A stretch of DNA of 64,000 nucleotides from CAWCAL01 sp963695075 (GTDB lineage: Bacteria; Actinomycetota; Acidimicrobiia; Acidimicrobiales; CAWCAL01), in the NCBI GenBank assembly GCA_963695075.1, contig CAVOFR010000007.1, positions 930,001 through 994,000 on the forward strand. The letters are read 5' to 3'. A program made the position numbers and the translations under genes. The notes under the pieces were generated by a model, which was not told the origin of the DNA, searched no databases, and was given only the letters and a program-made list of their open reading frames with translations. Shown here piece by piece: positions 57,847 to 64,000 of the stretch (within the stretch, counting starts at the first letter, position 1; the number at the start of each line of letters is the position of its first letter).

Positions 57847-59057
57847 TGGAGGAGCAGCCCGATCTCGTGGATGCGGCCACCTACGCACGCGGCTTTCCCC
57901 ACGACTACTTCACCGAGCTACGAGCGGCCGGCCCGATCCACCGGCACGAACACCCCACCTGGGGCCACTTCTGGAGCATCGTCCGTCAGGCCGAGATCCA
58001 GGAGATCTCCCGCCATCCCGAGGTCTTCTCCAGCCGGCCCAATCCGTTCATCGATGTCGAATCCGGCGAGACCGACGGGCTGCTGATCAGCCTCGATCCG
58101 CCCGAGCACACCCGGATGCGGATGCTGGTCAGCAAGGGGTTCACCCCCCGCCGGGTCCGCGAGCTCGAGGCCAGGATCAGACACCACGTCGACCGGCTCA
58201 TCGACGATGTGGCCGACGGCGACGGGTGCGAGATGGTCAGCGCCATGGCATCGGAGCTCCCGCTCCAGGTGATCGCCGAGATGGTCGGCGTGCCGGCCGA
58301 GGATCGCCACCAGGTCTTCGAGTGGACCGAGACGACGTTCGGGTTCGAGGGCGAGCTCTCCGACGAGGAGCGCGCCGAGGCGGCCGCAGAGATGTTCGCC
58401 TACGCCGACGACCTCTGCCAGGAGCGGCAGAAGAACCCGCAGGACGATCTGTTGTCCGAGCTGGTCCGAGCCGAGGTCGACGGGTACAAGCTGACGCAAC
58501 TGCAGATCGATCTCTTCTTCATGCTCCTCCAGAACGCGGGGAGCGAGACGACCCGCAATCTCATCACCACCGGCACGGTGACCCTGCTGGAGCACCCGGA
58601 ACAACTGGCGTGGTTGAGCGAGGACATGGGCGGGCGGCTGCCCACGGCCATCGAGGAGCTGTTGCGATGGGCCACGCCGGTGCTCCAGTTCAAGCGCACG
58701 GTGACCCGAGACACCGTCGTCGGTGGTCAGGCGCTCGAAGCCGGCGAGATGGTCGTGCTCTGGTATCCGTCGGCCAACCGGGACGAGCTGATCTTCGACC
58801 GACCGTTCGAGGTCGACCTCGCCCGCGAGCCCAACGACCATGTCGCATTCGGCTCCGGCGGCCCGCACTTCTGCCTCGGTGCGAGCCTGGCCCGGCTCGA
58901 AGGACTCGTCATCTTCGAGACGCTCTTCTCGCGGATGAAGGGCCTCAGGCTCGACTGCGATCCGGCATCGCTGCCCCGGGTCCATTCGAACCTGATCGAC
59001 GGCTATGCGGTGCTGCCGATCGCCTGGGACGAGATCTTGCCGGCCCGACGCGCCTGA
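57846..59057 (+). CDS. Cytochrome P450
   Basis: A 403-residue soluble bacterial P450. The I-helix reads LLQNAGSETTRNL (with the acid-alcohol pair as Glu-Thr), the ExxR motif is in AIEELLRWATP, and the haem loop is FGSGGPHFCLGASLAR with the thiolate Cys343. LLISLDPPEHTRMRMLVSKGF is typical of actinobacterial families such as CYP125/CYP142 and relatives that hydroxylate sterols or terpenoids. It needs ferredoxin and reductase encoded elsewhere. It is coupled to the acyl-CoA dehydrogenase before it and the unknown gene after it by TGATG overlaps, so it is likely part of the same substrate pathway. Confidence 0.92.
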   Translation: MEEQPDLVDAATYARGFPHDYFTELRAAGPIHRHEHPTWGHFWSIVRQAEIQEISRHPEVFSSRPNPFIDVESGETDGLLISLDPPEHTRMRMLVSKGFTPRRVRELEARIRHHVDRLIDDVADGDGCEMVSAMASELPLQVIAEMVGVPAEDRHQVFEWTETTFGFEGELSDEERAEAAAEMFAYADDLCQERQKNPQDDLLSELVRAEVDGYKLTQLQIDLFFMLLQNAGSETTRNLITTGTVTLLEHPEQLAWLSEDMGGRLPTAIEELLRWATPVLQFKRTVTRDTVVGGQALEAGEMVVLWYPSANRDELIFDRPFEVDLAREPNDHVAFGSGGPHFCLGASLARLEGLVIFETLFSRMKGLRLDCDPASLPRVHSNLIDGYAVLPIAWDEILPARRA

Positions 59058-60379
59058 TGCCAGCCCTCCGGGTGTCGTGCCAGGGGTGGTTCGATCCCAC
59101 CTTCGAGCTGACCGATCTCTCCCGCCAGGCCCTCGCCCACCTGGGCCGCGAGTACCTGTTGATGGGTCATCTCATCGATCGTGTGGGTCTTCCTCTGGTC
59201 ATCGACCGATTCGATGATGCGGCACTGGTGCAGTTCTCCATCGACGAGTGGATGGGCGCCAGTCCGGTCTATTCGGAGCGCATGCAGCGAGCGTTGGGTT
59301 TCGAGGGCGACGATGTCGGCACCGTGTTCAAGAACCTCCAGCTCGACATCGGGGCACCGCATCAGTTCATGGACTTCCAGTTCCGGTTGGACGGGCCCGA
59401 CTACGGCGAGTTCTGGCTGAGTCACTGCGGGGCGCTGATGGATGTCGAACCGTGGGGCGAGGAACGCGTGCGGCGCATGTGCCACGACATCGAGGACCCG
59501 ACATTCGACGCCACAGCAGCGGCCACCAACCCTCGGATGAAGATGCTGCCCATCCACCGGCCACCGCGGGAACCCGCGGGCCGGTACCCCCACTGCCACT
59601 GGTCGGTGTTCATCGACGACCAGGCACCGCCCTACGAGCAGCATCGGAACCTCTCGCTCGTACGAGGTTCGAAGATCGCCTCGGTACCGGTGGTGGAGTC
59701 GGGTGCGGTCCGCGCCGAGCCCGGAGGCTGGGCCGACTACGCGGGGCCCTTCGATCCCGGGTTCCAGCTCGAGGACCTGTCGCATGCGGCCCTCGTCGCC
59801 GTGGTCCAGGAGTTCGCGGTCCAGGCCCACCTGCTGGTGCGGGCCTATCTGTTGGCCATCGGTCAGCGCTTCGGCGATGAAGTGGCGGCGGAGATGGGCC
59901 GCCGCCAGTGGATCGGTAGCGCGGCGCTGGCGGCCCGGCGTCTCCGGAAGGCGATGGGGCTGGAGCCATCGGGGATCGAGGCGGTGGCCAAGGTGATCCA
60001 GCTGCACCCCCACTTCCATCCGCGGACCTACGTCGAGCTCCGGGTCGAGGTCATCGATGCCGAGACGGCTCGGGTGTCCCTGGGGGAGTGTCCCGCCCTC
60101 GAGGAGGGTGATTCGTTCTCCTGGTTCAGCGGTCTCCCCGACGATCCGACGGCCGCGCTCGACGCGTTGGTCGGCGCCGTCGACCCCCGCGCGTCTTGCC
60201 GCCCGGCGTCGACTCCGGGAGCGGCCTTCGCCTGGGACGTAATCGTCGATCCCGAGGCCGAGCCGCGGCCGGACCCACCCGAACTGTCGCTGGCCCTCCT
60301 CAGTACGGGCGCGGAGTTCGAGCTGATCCAGCGTCGCCCCCTCCGGGTCACCGGTGACTCACGGGGGACAGACCCCTAG
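59057..60379 (+). CDS. Unknown protein with internal duplication, last codons supplied by a repeat
   Basis: A 440-residue soluble protein that I cannot assign. It consists of two related halves. Residues about 8-110 and 228-340 align: FDPTFELTDLSRQALAHLG with FDPGFQLEDLSHAALVAVV, then QRALGFEGDDVGTVFKNLQL with RKAMGLEPSGIEAVAKVIQL, then a strand region ending in a conserved Cys (LSHCGALM; LGECPALE). PHCHWSVFID closes the first half. The pattern suggests a pseudo-dimeric small-molecule-binding fold. ATG 59057 overlaps the P450 stop (TGATG). The last seven codons and the stop are encoded by the inverted repeat at 60364-60414 and its edge. Confidence 0.75.
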   Translation: MPALRVSCQGWFDPTFELTDLSRQALAHLGREYLLMGHLIDRVGLPLVIDRFDDAALVQFSIDEWMGASPVYSERMQRALGFEGDDVGTVFKNLQLDIGAPHQFMDFQFRLDGPDYGEFWLSHCGALMDVEPWGEERVRRMCHDIEDPTFDATAAATNPRMKMLPIHRPPREPAGRYPHCHWSVFIDDQAPPYEQHRNLSLVRGSKIASVPVVESGAVRAEPGGWADYAGPFDPGFQLEDLSHAALVAVVQEFAVQAHLLVRAYLLAIGQRFGDEVAAEMGRRQWIGSAALAARRLRKAMGLEPSGIEAVAKVIQLHPHFHPRTYVELRVEVIDAETARVSLGECPALEEGDSFSWFSGLPDDPTAALDALVGAVDPRASCRPASTPGAAFAWDVIVDPEAEPRPDPPELSLALLSTGAEFELIQRRPLRVTGDSRGTDP

Positions 60380-60414
60380 CGCACTCGCGACGAGTGCGTT
60401 AGGGGTCTGTCCCC
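60364..60414. repeat. Dispersed inverted repeat (copy 2), 24-base arms
   Basis: Arms 60364-60387 and 60391-60414 are complementary except at one position, with CGA between them. Each arm contains GGGGACAGACCCC, itself a palindrome, and CGAGTGCG. A further GATAACGCACTCG follows to 60428. It shares these elements with 6890-6925 and lies between convergent genes, supplying the stop of the left one. Confidence 0.85.
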
Positions 60415-60439
60415 GGATAACGCACTCGGAGGCGACAGA

Positions 60440-61297
60440 TCAGAGCCCCCGGGGGCGGTTGACGAACCGCTTGGCCGTGGGGGAGTAGAACCATCCGCCA
60501 CCGGCCTTGGTGCCCCCGTCGACCGGGATGTTGTGGCCGGTGATGAACGACGAGAGGTCGCTTGCCAGGAAGAGCGCGGCTCGGGCGGGGTCCTCGGGCC
60601 AGCCCAGCCGTCCGGCCGGCGCCCACGACTCCCAGCCCCCGTCCTGGTCGTCGTAGCCGGCCAGGTAGTCGACCTGTGGCGTCTGCGTGAGGTCGGGCCC
60701 GATGCCGTTGACCCGGATCCCCTTGCGGCCGTATCCGGCGGCGAGGGACGTCGTGAAGTGGGCCACCGCGGCCTTCATGGCGGCGTACACCGGCTCGCCC
60801 GGGAAGCCCCGCATGCCCTCGACCGAGTGGACGTTCACGATCGAACCGCCCCCTCCCTCGACCATCGAGGGGAGGAAGGCACGTGTCGTCAGCAGCACAT
60901 GGCCGAGGTTGACGTCGTACATCGCCTGCCAGGACTCGGGCCCGGACTGGTCGAATCGCACCAGCGGCCGGTAGTCGCCCACGTTGTTGACGAGGACGTC
61001 GATCGAGCCATGCCGTCCGAGCACGCTGTCGCGGAAGGTGGCGACCTCGCCCTCGACCCGGACGTCGGTCAGCTCGGCCCGGGCCGATCCGCCCGAGGCG
61101 GTGATGTCGTCGACGGTCTCGGCCGCTCGGTCCCGGTCGATCTCGGCGATCTCCACGTGCGCCCCGTGTCGGGCGAACAGGCGACTGATGGCGCCACCGA
61201 TGCCGTCACCGCCGCCGGTGACGACCGCGACCCGATCGTCGAGCAGTCGGTTCCAGTCCTCGATCGGTGGCACGCGGTCGGGACCCTGGCTCGTCAT
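60440..61297 (-). CDS. Short-chain dehydrogenase, first of pair
   Basis: A 285-residue classical SDR. The cofactor loop is VTGGGDGIGGAISRL, the NNxG motif is NNVGDY, the catalytic Ser is in NVHSVEGMRG and Tyr/Lys in YAAMKAAV. The C-terminus extends past the usual VDGG with KAGGGWFYSPTAKRFVNRP, a tail seen in a subgroup of actinobacterial catabolic SDRs. It would oxidise or reduce a hydroxy/keto acyl-CoA or alcohol. It is last in a leftward group (decarboxylase-like, amidohydrolase, SDR, SDR), 13 bp after the preceding SDR. Confidence 0.87.
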   Translation of the reverse strand: MTSQGPDRVPPIEDWNRLLDDRVAVVTGGGDGIGGAISRLFARHGAHVEIAEIDRDRAAETVDDITASGGSARAELTDVRVEGEVATFRDSVLGRHGSIDVLVNNVGDYRPLVRFDQSGPESWQAMYDVNLGHVLLTTRAFLPSMVEGGGGSIVNVHSVEGMRGFPGEPVYAAMKAAVAHFTTSLAAGYGRKGIRVNGIGPDLTQTPQVDYLAGYDDQDGGWESWAPAGRLGWPEDPARAALFLASDLSSFITGHNIPVDGGTKAGGGWFYSPTAKRFVNRPRGL

Positions 61298-61310
61298 GAA
61301 GACGAGCTTG

Positions 61311-62207
61311 TCAGAACTCGATCCCGTGGTGTGGTGGAAGCTCGGCCCGGGCGATGGCGTCGGCCCGACGGTGGAGGAGCTCGGCGGTGTCGTCCAGGGC
61401 GTGAGCGATGATGTAACGCCGTTCCTTGACCGCGTCGACGACGAACTGGCCGAGCTGATCCAGGTCGGCCACCGGAACCTCGCGGCCGCCCTTGGACATC
61501 ATCTCCTTGAGCTGCTCGAAGGTCATCGACGGTCGTCCGGTGCCGCCCCGTTCGCGGGCGAGCTCTGCCGGACGGTTGCGCTGCGCGTTGAACAGACCGG
61601 TGTTCATGAGTCCCCCCGAGGGATAGAACACCGACGCCCGCAACCGCGTGTCGGTATCGATCAGCTGGTGATCGAGCGCCTCGGTGAAGCAGCTCAGCGC
61701 CGCCTTGCTCGAGGCATAGACCGAGGCCCGTGGCACCGGCGCGAACCCGCCGTCACCGGACGACGTGTTGACGATGTGCCCGGGCCTGCCCGCCTCGATC
61801 ATGCGGGGCACGAAGGCGCTGACCATGTTGGCCGGGCCGAAGACGTTGACGCCGAAGCACCACTTCCAGTCGTTCGGTTCCTGCTCCCACGGCTTGCCGC
61901 CCCCGCCCGAGGTGACCCCGGCGTTGTTGAACAGGAAGCGGCAGCCGCCGTGCTCGCCGAACACGTGCTCGGCCAGGGCCTCGCAGCTGGCGCTGTCGGA
62001 CACGTCGGTGGTCCGACCGGACACCGAGCCCAGGTCGGAGAGCTCGGTCACCGCGGCGTCGAGCGCGTTCTTCTCGACGTCGGCGATGACCACGGTGGCA
62101 CCCTCGCCGAGGAGCGCGCGCGCGATGCCCTTGCCGATGCCGCCGGCGCCGCCGGTGACCACGGCGACACCGCCGGCGATGTCGATGGGTGGTGGTGAGT
62201 CGGTCAT
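61311..62207 (-). CDS. Short-chain dehydrogenase, second of pair
   Basis: A 298-residue SDR of the extended-loop type common in Acidimicrobiia and mycobacteria. The cofactor loop is VTGGAGGIGKGIA, then NNAGVTSGG, catalytic Ser in NTSSGDGG and Tyr/Lys in YASSKAALS. FYPSGGLMNTGLF replaces the usual PG motif, and a C-terminal helix with HRRADAIARAELP follows. The substrate is unknown. ATG 62207 lies 10 bp after the amidohydrolase stop, in one operon with it. Confidence 0.86.
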   Translation of the reverse strand: MTDSPPPIDIAGGVAVVTGGAGGIGKGIARALLGEGATVVIADVEKNALDAAVTELSDLGSVSGRTTDVSDSASCEALAEHVFGEHGGCRFLFNNAGVTSGGGGKPWEQEPNDWKWCFGVNVFGPANMVSAFVPRMIEAGRPGHIVNTSSGDGGFAPVPRASVYASSKAALSCFTEALDHQLIDTDTRLRASVFYPSGGLMNTGLFNAQRNRPAELARERGGTGRPSMTFEQLKEMMSKGGREVPVADLDQLGQFVVDAVKERRYIIAHALDDTAELLHRRADAIARAELPPHHGIEF

Positions 62208-62217
62208 GGCGAGCGGC

Positions 62218-63495
62218 TCAGCCGTGGAACTTGCAGTCGTACTCGTCGAGCCACCAGCGGGCCTCGCGCTCGGCGTCGGGCGGTGTGCGCAGCTCGGGGT
62301 CCTGGTTGAGCTGTTCGGGAGTCGGGCCGACCCGGTCGGCCACCTCCCGGAGGGCGGCCAGGTCGAGGCCGTAGGCGTCGACCGCATTGAGGCCGAGGAG
62401 GCGGCGCGTGTCCTCGATGGAGACGTCCTGGAAGTCGGTCTCGAGCCGCTCGACGGTGTGGGGCCAGGATCCCTCGGGATGGGGGTAGTCGGTGCCCCAC
62501 ATGAGGGCGTTGATGCCGTTGACATGGCGGCGGCGGATCTCTTCCTTGGACATGGTCGAGGCGCCGATGAAGACGTTGGTGCCGAAGTACTCCGACGGGA
62601 GCTTGGACAGCAGTCCCTTCATCCGTGAGGACATCTTCTTCACCTTCTTGGCGCCTCCGAAGTTGGTGTCGCCCTTCATCAGCAGGTCGCCGACCCACCA
62701 CGAGCCGGCCTCGACCACGCAGTACTTCAGGCCGGGGAACTTCTCGAACTTTCCGCTGTAGAGCAGGTGCCAGAGGGTGCGGTGGGTCCACCAGACCACC
62801 TCGGTGATGAAGATCGGGATGTTGTTGTGGTAGGCGTCCATGTCGGCCTCACCCGAATGGGTGTGGACCACGAGCCCGGCCTCGGCGCACGCGGCCCAGA
62901 ACGGGTCGTACTGCTTCGCGCTGTAGGACGGGTGGTCGTGCCACATGGTGGGGATCATCACGCCCTTGATCCCGGGCTTGCCGGCGAGCGCCTCGACCTC
63001 CTTCACTGCCCGGTCGACACCGAAGGTGACCGGGACGAGGCCGACCCCGGCGCGGCGAGGTGGGTTGGTCGCGCAGAACTCGATGAGCCAGCGGTTGTGG
63101 GCTGCGGCGCCGGCGAAGGCCAGAGCGGGGTCGGTGATCTGCCCGGCCGCGAGGCCGGCACCGAACGGCGGGGACTCCATGCCGGTGACCGCGTCGCCGT
63201 CGGCGAAGATGATCTCGCCGGAGATACCGTCGGCGTCCAGCTCCTTGTCCCGCACCTCGGGGTCGTAGGCGCCTCGGAGCCCTTCGGCGTTCTCGGACTC
63301 CCATTGCTCGATGTACTCGCCGTTGACCTCTTCGGCCAGCCGGCGCATCTTGTGCCGTTCCTTGACGTACCGGTCGAACTGCTCGTGGTACCGGCTGTCG
63401 AGGTAGGGCCGGTACTCCTCGCATTGCAGGCCGGCATGGGTGTCGGACGACACGATGACGTACGGGCGGCTGCGGTCTTCTTCGTCGTCTGCCAT
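62218..63495 (-). CDS. Amidohydrolase-2 family protein
   Basis: A 425-residue TIM-barrel hydrolase/decarboxylase. The N-terminal metal motif reads SSDTHAGLQCEEYRPYLDSR, in part, with Asp-x-His where ACMSD has His-x-His. VHTHSGEAD and MWGTDYPHPEGSWPHT carry the barrel His and conserved Asp/His. The insertion with KKVKKMSSRMKGLL is basic. ATG 63495 has AGGAG about 10 nt upstream. It is distinct from, but related to, the protein at 54690-55886. Neighbours are a decarboxylase-like gene upstream and two SDRs downstream, pointing to processing of a beta-keto or hydroxy acid. Confidence 0.86.
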   Translation of the reverse strand: MADDEEDRSRPYVIVSSDTHAGLQCEEYRPYLDSRYHEQFDRYVKERHKMRRLAEEVNGEYIEQWESENAEGLRGAYDPEVRDKELDADGISGEIIFADGDAVTGMESPPFGAGLAAGQITDPALAFAGAAAHNRWLIEFCATNPPRRAGVGLVPVTFGVDRAVKEVEALAGKPGIKGVMIPTMWHDHPSYSAKQYDPFWAACAEAGLVVHTHSGEADMDAYHNNIPIFITEVVWWTHRTLWHLLYSGKFEKFPGLKYCVVEAGSWWVGDLLMKGDTNFGGAKKVKKMSSRMKGLLSKLPSEYFGTNVFIGASTMSKEEIRRRHVNGINALMWGTDYPHPEGSWPHTVERLETDFQDVSIEDTRRLLGLNAVDAYGLDLAALREVADRVGPTPEQLNQDPELRTPPDAEREARWWLDEYDCKFHG

Positions 63496-63550
63496 GGCTT
63501 GTCGGCTCCTTGTGCGATTCGGTGATCGGGTCTGGACGCTGGGTTGGTCG

Positions 63551-64000
63551 TCAGTCGCTCTTGCCGAGGACCGAGAGGTCGTCGTAGCGCTGGTGGACGA
63601 AGGGGATGATGTCGGCGGCGGGCACGGTGCCGATGGTGCGGGCGTCGACGACGGTCGAGCGCTCGCACAGAGTGATCGACCGGAGGGTGCGGACGGGGAG
63701 GTCGGCCACCGGATCGAGCGGCGACTCACCCAGGACGACCTCACCGTCGACCAGCTCGGCCTTGCGCTCCCTGGTCTTCTTCCGGGACTCGACCAGGAAC
63801 GGGTCGCCGTCGAGCATGCCGGGTCCCTCGGGGGAGGGGAGGAGCTTGAAGTAGAAGTCGATCCGCTCGCCCTCGCGGGGTTCGCGCTCGCCGGTGATCG
63901 TGCCCTTGATCTCGGCGACGGTGTAGCCCATGCGCTCGACGGTGTTGTGGATCCGGTCGCCGTCACGGTCGCTGGTGATCCGGGCGATCTTCTTGGGCTC
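63551..64000 (-). CDS. Acetoacetate-decarboxylase-like protein, 5' end cut by window edge
   Basis: 149 codons are visible; the N-terminus lies beyond the right edge. The visible part starts EPKKIARIT, matching the PKK segment that holds the Schiff-base lysine of acetoacetate decarboxylase. FYFKLLPSPEGP, LGESPLDPVADLPV and RTIGTVPAADIIPF follow the ADC family pattern. The enzyme would decarboxylate a beta-keto acid through an imine; ADC-like proteins with other activities exist. It is the first visible gene of the leftward amidohydrolase-SDR-SDR group, 55 bp upstream of the amidohydrolase. Confidence 0.65.
   Translation of the reverse strand, partial: EPKKIARITSDRDGDRIHNTVERMGYTVAEIKGTITGEREPREGERIDFYFKLLPSPEGPGMLDGDPFLVESRKKTRERKAELVDGEVVLGESPLDPVADLPVRTLRSITLCERSTVVDARTIGTVPAADIIPFVHQRYDDLSVLGKSD

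Noticed and set aside
1..64000. tRNA, rRNA, prophage, transposase or defence-system genes
   Set aside because: None was seen on either strand; almost all DNA is accounted for by the listed genes and short intergenic regions.

Overview
The window is very GC-rich, densely packed with genes and almost fully coding; no gap between genes exceeds about 200 bases. The gene content suggests an actinobacterium, most likely of the class Acidimicrobiia or a relative. Evidence: an F420-type luciferase-like oxidoreductase, a remnant of a deazaflavin-dependent nitroreductase gene, a DosR/DevR-type regulator with a DosR-regulon-like kinase, many CoA-dependent crotonases and acyl-CoA dehydrogenases, and frequent leaderless genes (TAnnnT 6-8 nt before the start codon). 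The class assignment is inference. I saw no rRNA, tRNA, CRISPR array, prophage or transposase.

Layout. 1-5957: a dormancy/stress island with a tandem universal stress protein, a GerMN lipoprotein, a PAS-GAF histidine kinase, an unknown small protein, a DevR-type response regulator and an APH-AAA kinase like mycobacterial Rv2004c. Two DosR-box-like sites lie at comparable distances from two start codons. 6050-10942: dienoyl-CoA isomerase, then a gamma-glutamyl-polyamine-like module (aldehyde dehydrogenase divergent from glutamine-synthetase-like ligase, glutamine amidotransferase, SixA phosphatase). 10932-14378: an operon of desaturase, PaaX regulator, class IV aminotransferase and sulfotransferase-like protein. 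14464-19329: MFS transporter, cupin with a 31-codon Ddn remnant, GNAT, sulfatase and HutC-type regulator. 19454-23639: a sulfur operon (split YeeE/YedE transporter, SulP, persulfide dioxygenase-rhodanese). 23697-30314: aldo/keto reductase, AlkD glycosylase, META lipoprotein, Tat-exported PhoD, SDR and FetAB-type iron exporter. 30362-37668: two overlapping membrane glycosyltransferases and two GGDEF-EAL proteins.

37771-46703 holds DUF2277, LLM oxidoreductase and acyl-CoA dehydrogenase, followed by a complete phenylalanine/tyrosine catabolic set: Lrp regulator, phhA, and the opposing operon hppD, aminotransferase-DinB fusion, fahA, hmgA. 46895-63495 is a catabolic region for an unidentified CoA-activated substrate. 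It contains an AMP ligase, two crotonases with His in place of both catalytic Glu, acyl-CoA dehydrogenases, a MaoC-type dehydratase, a PaaG-like isomerase, a GntR regulator, two amidohydrolases, a P450 and two SDRs. An acetoacetate-decarboxylase-like gene is cut by the right edge.

Structural signals of note: an exact 85-bp tandem duplication with a third partial copy 6.7 kb away; a dispersed inverted repeat that supplies one gene's last codons and stop; long hairpins at most convergent junctions; two very short divergent intergenic regions in which leaderless -10 elements for both strands overlap; and two frameshifted genes 900 bp apart.
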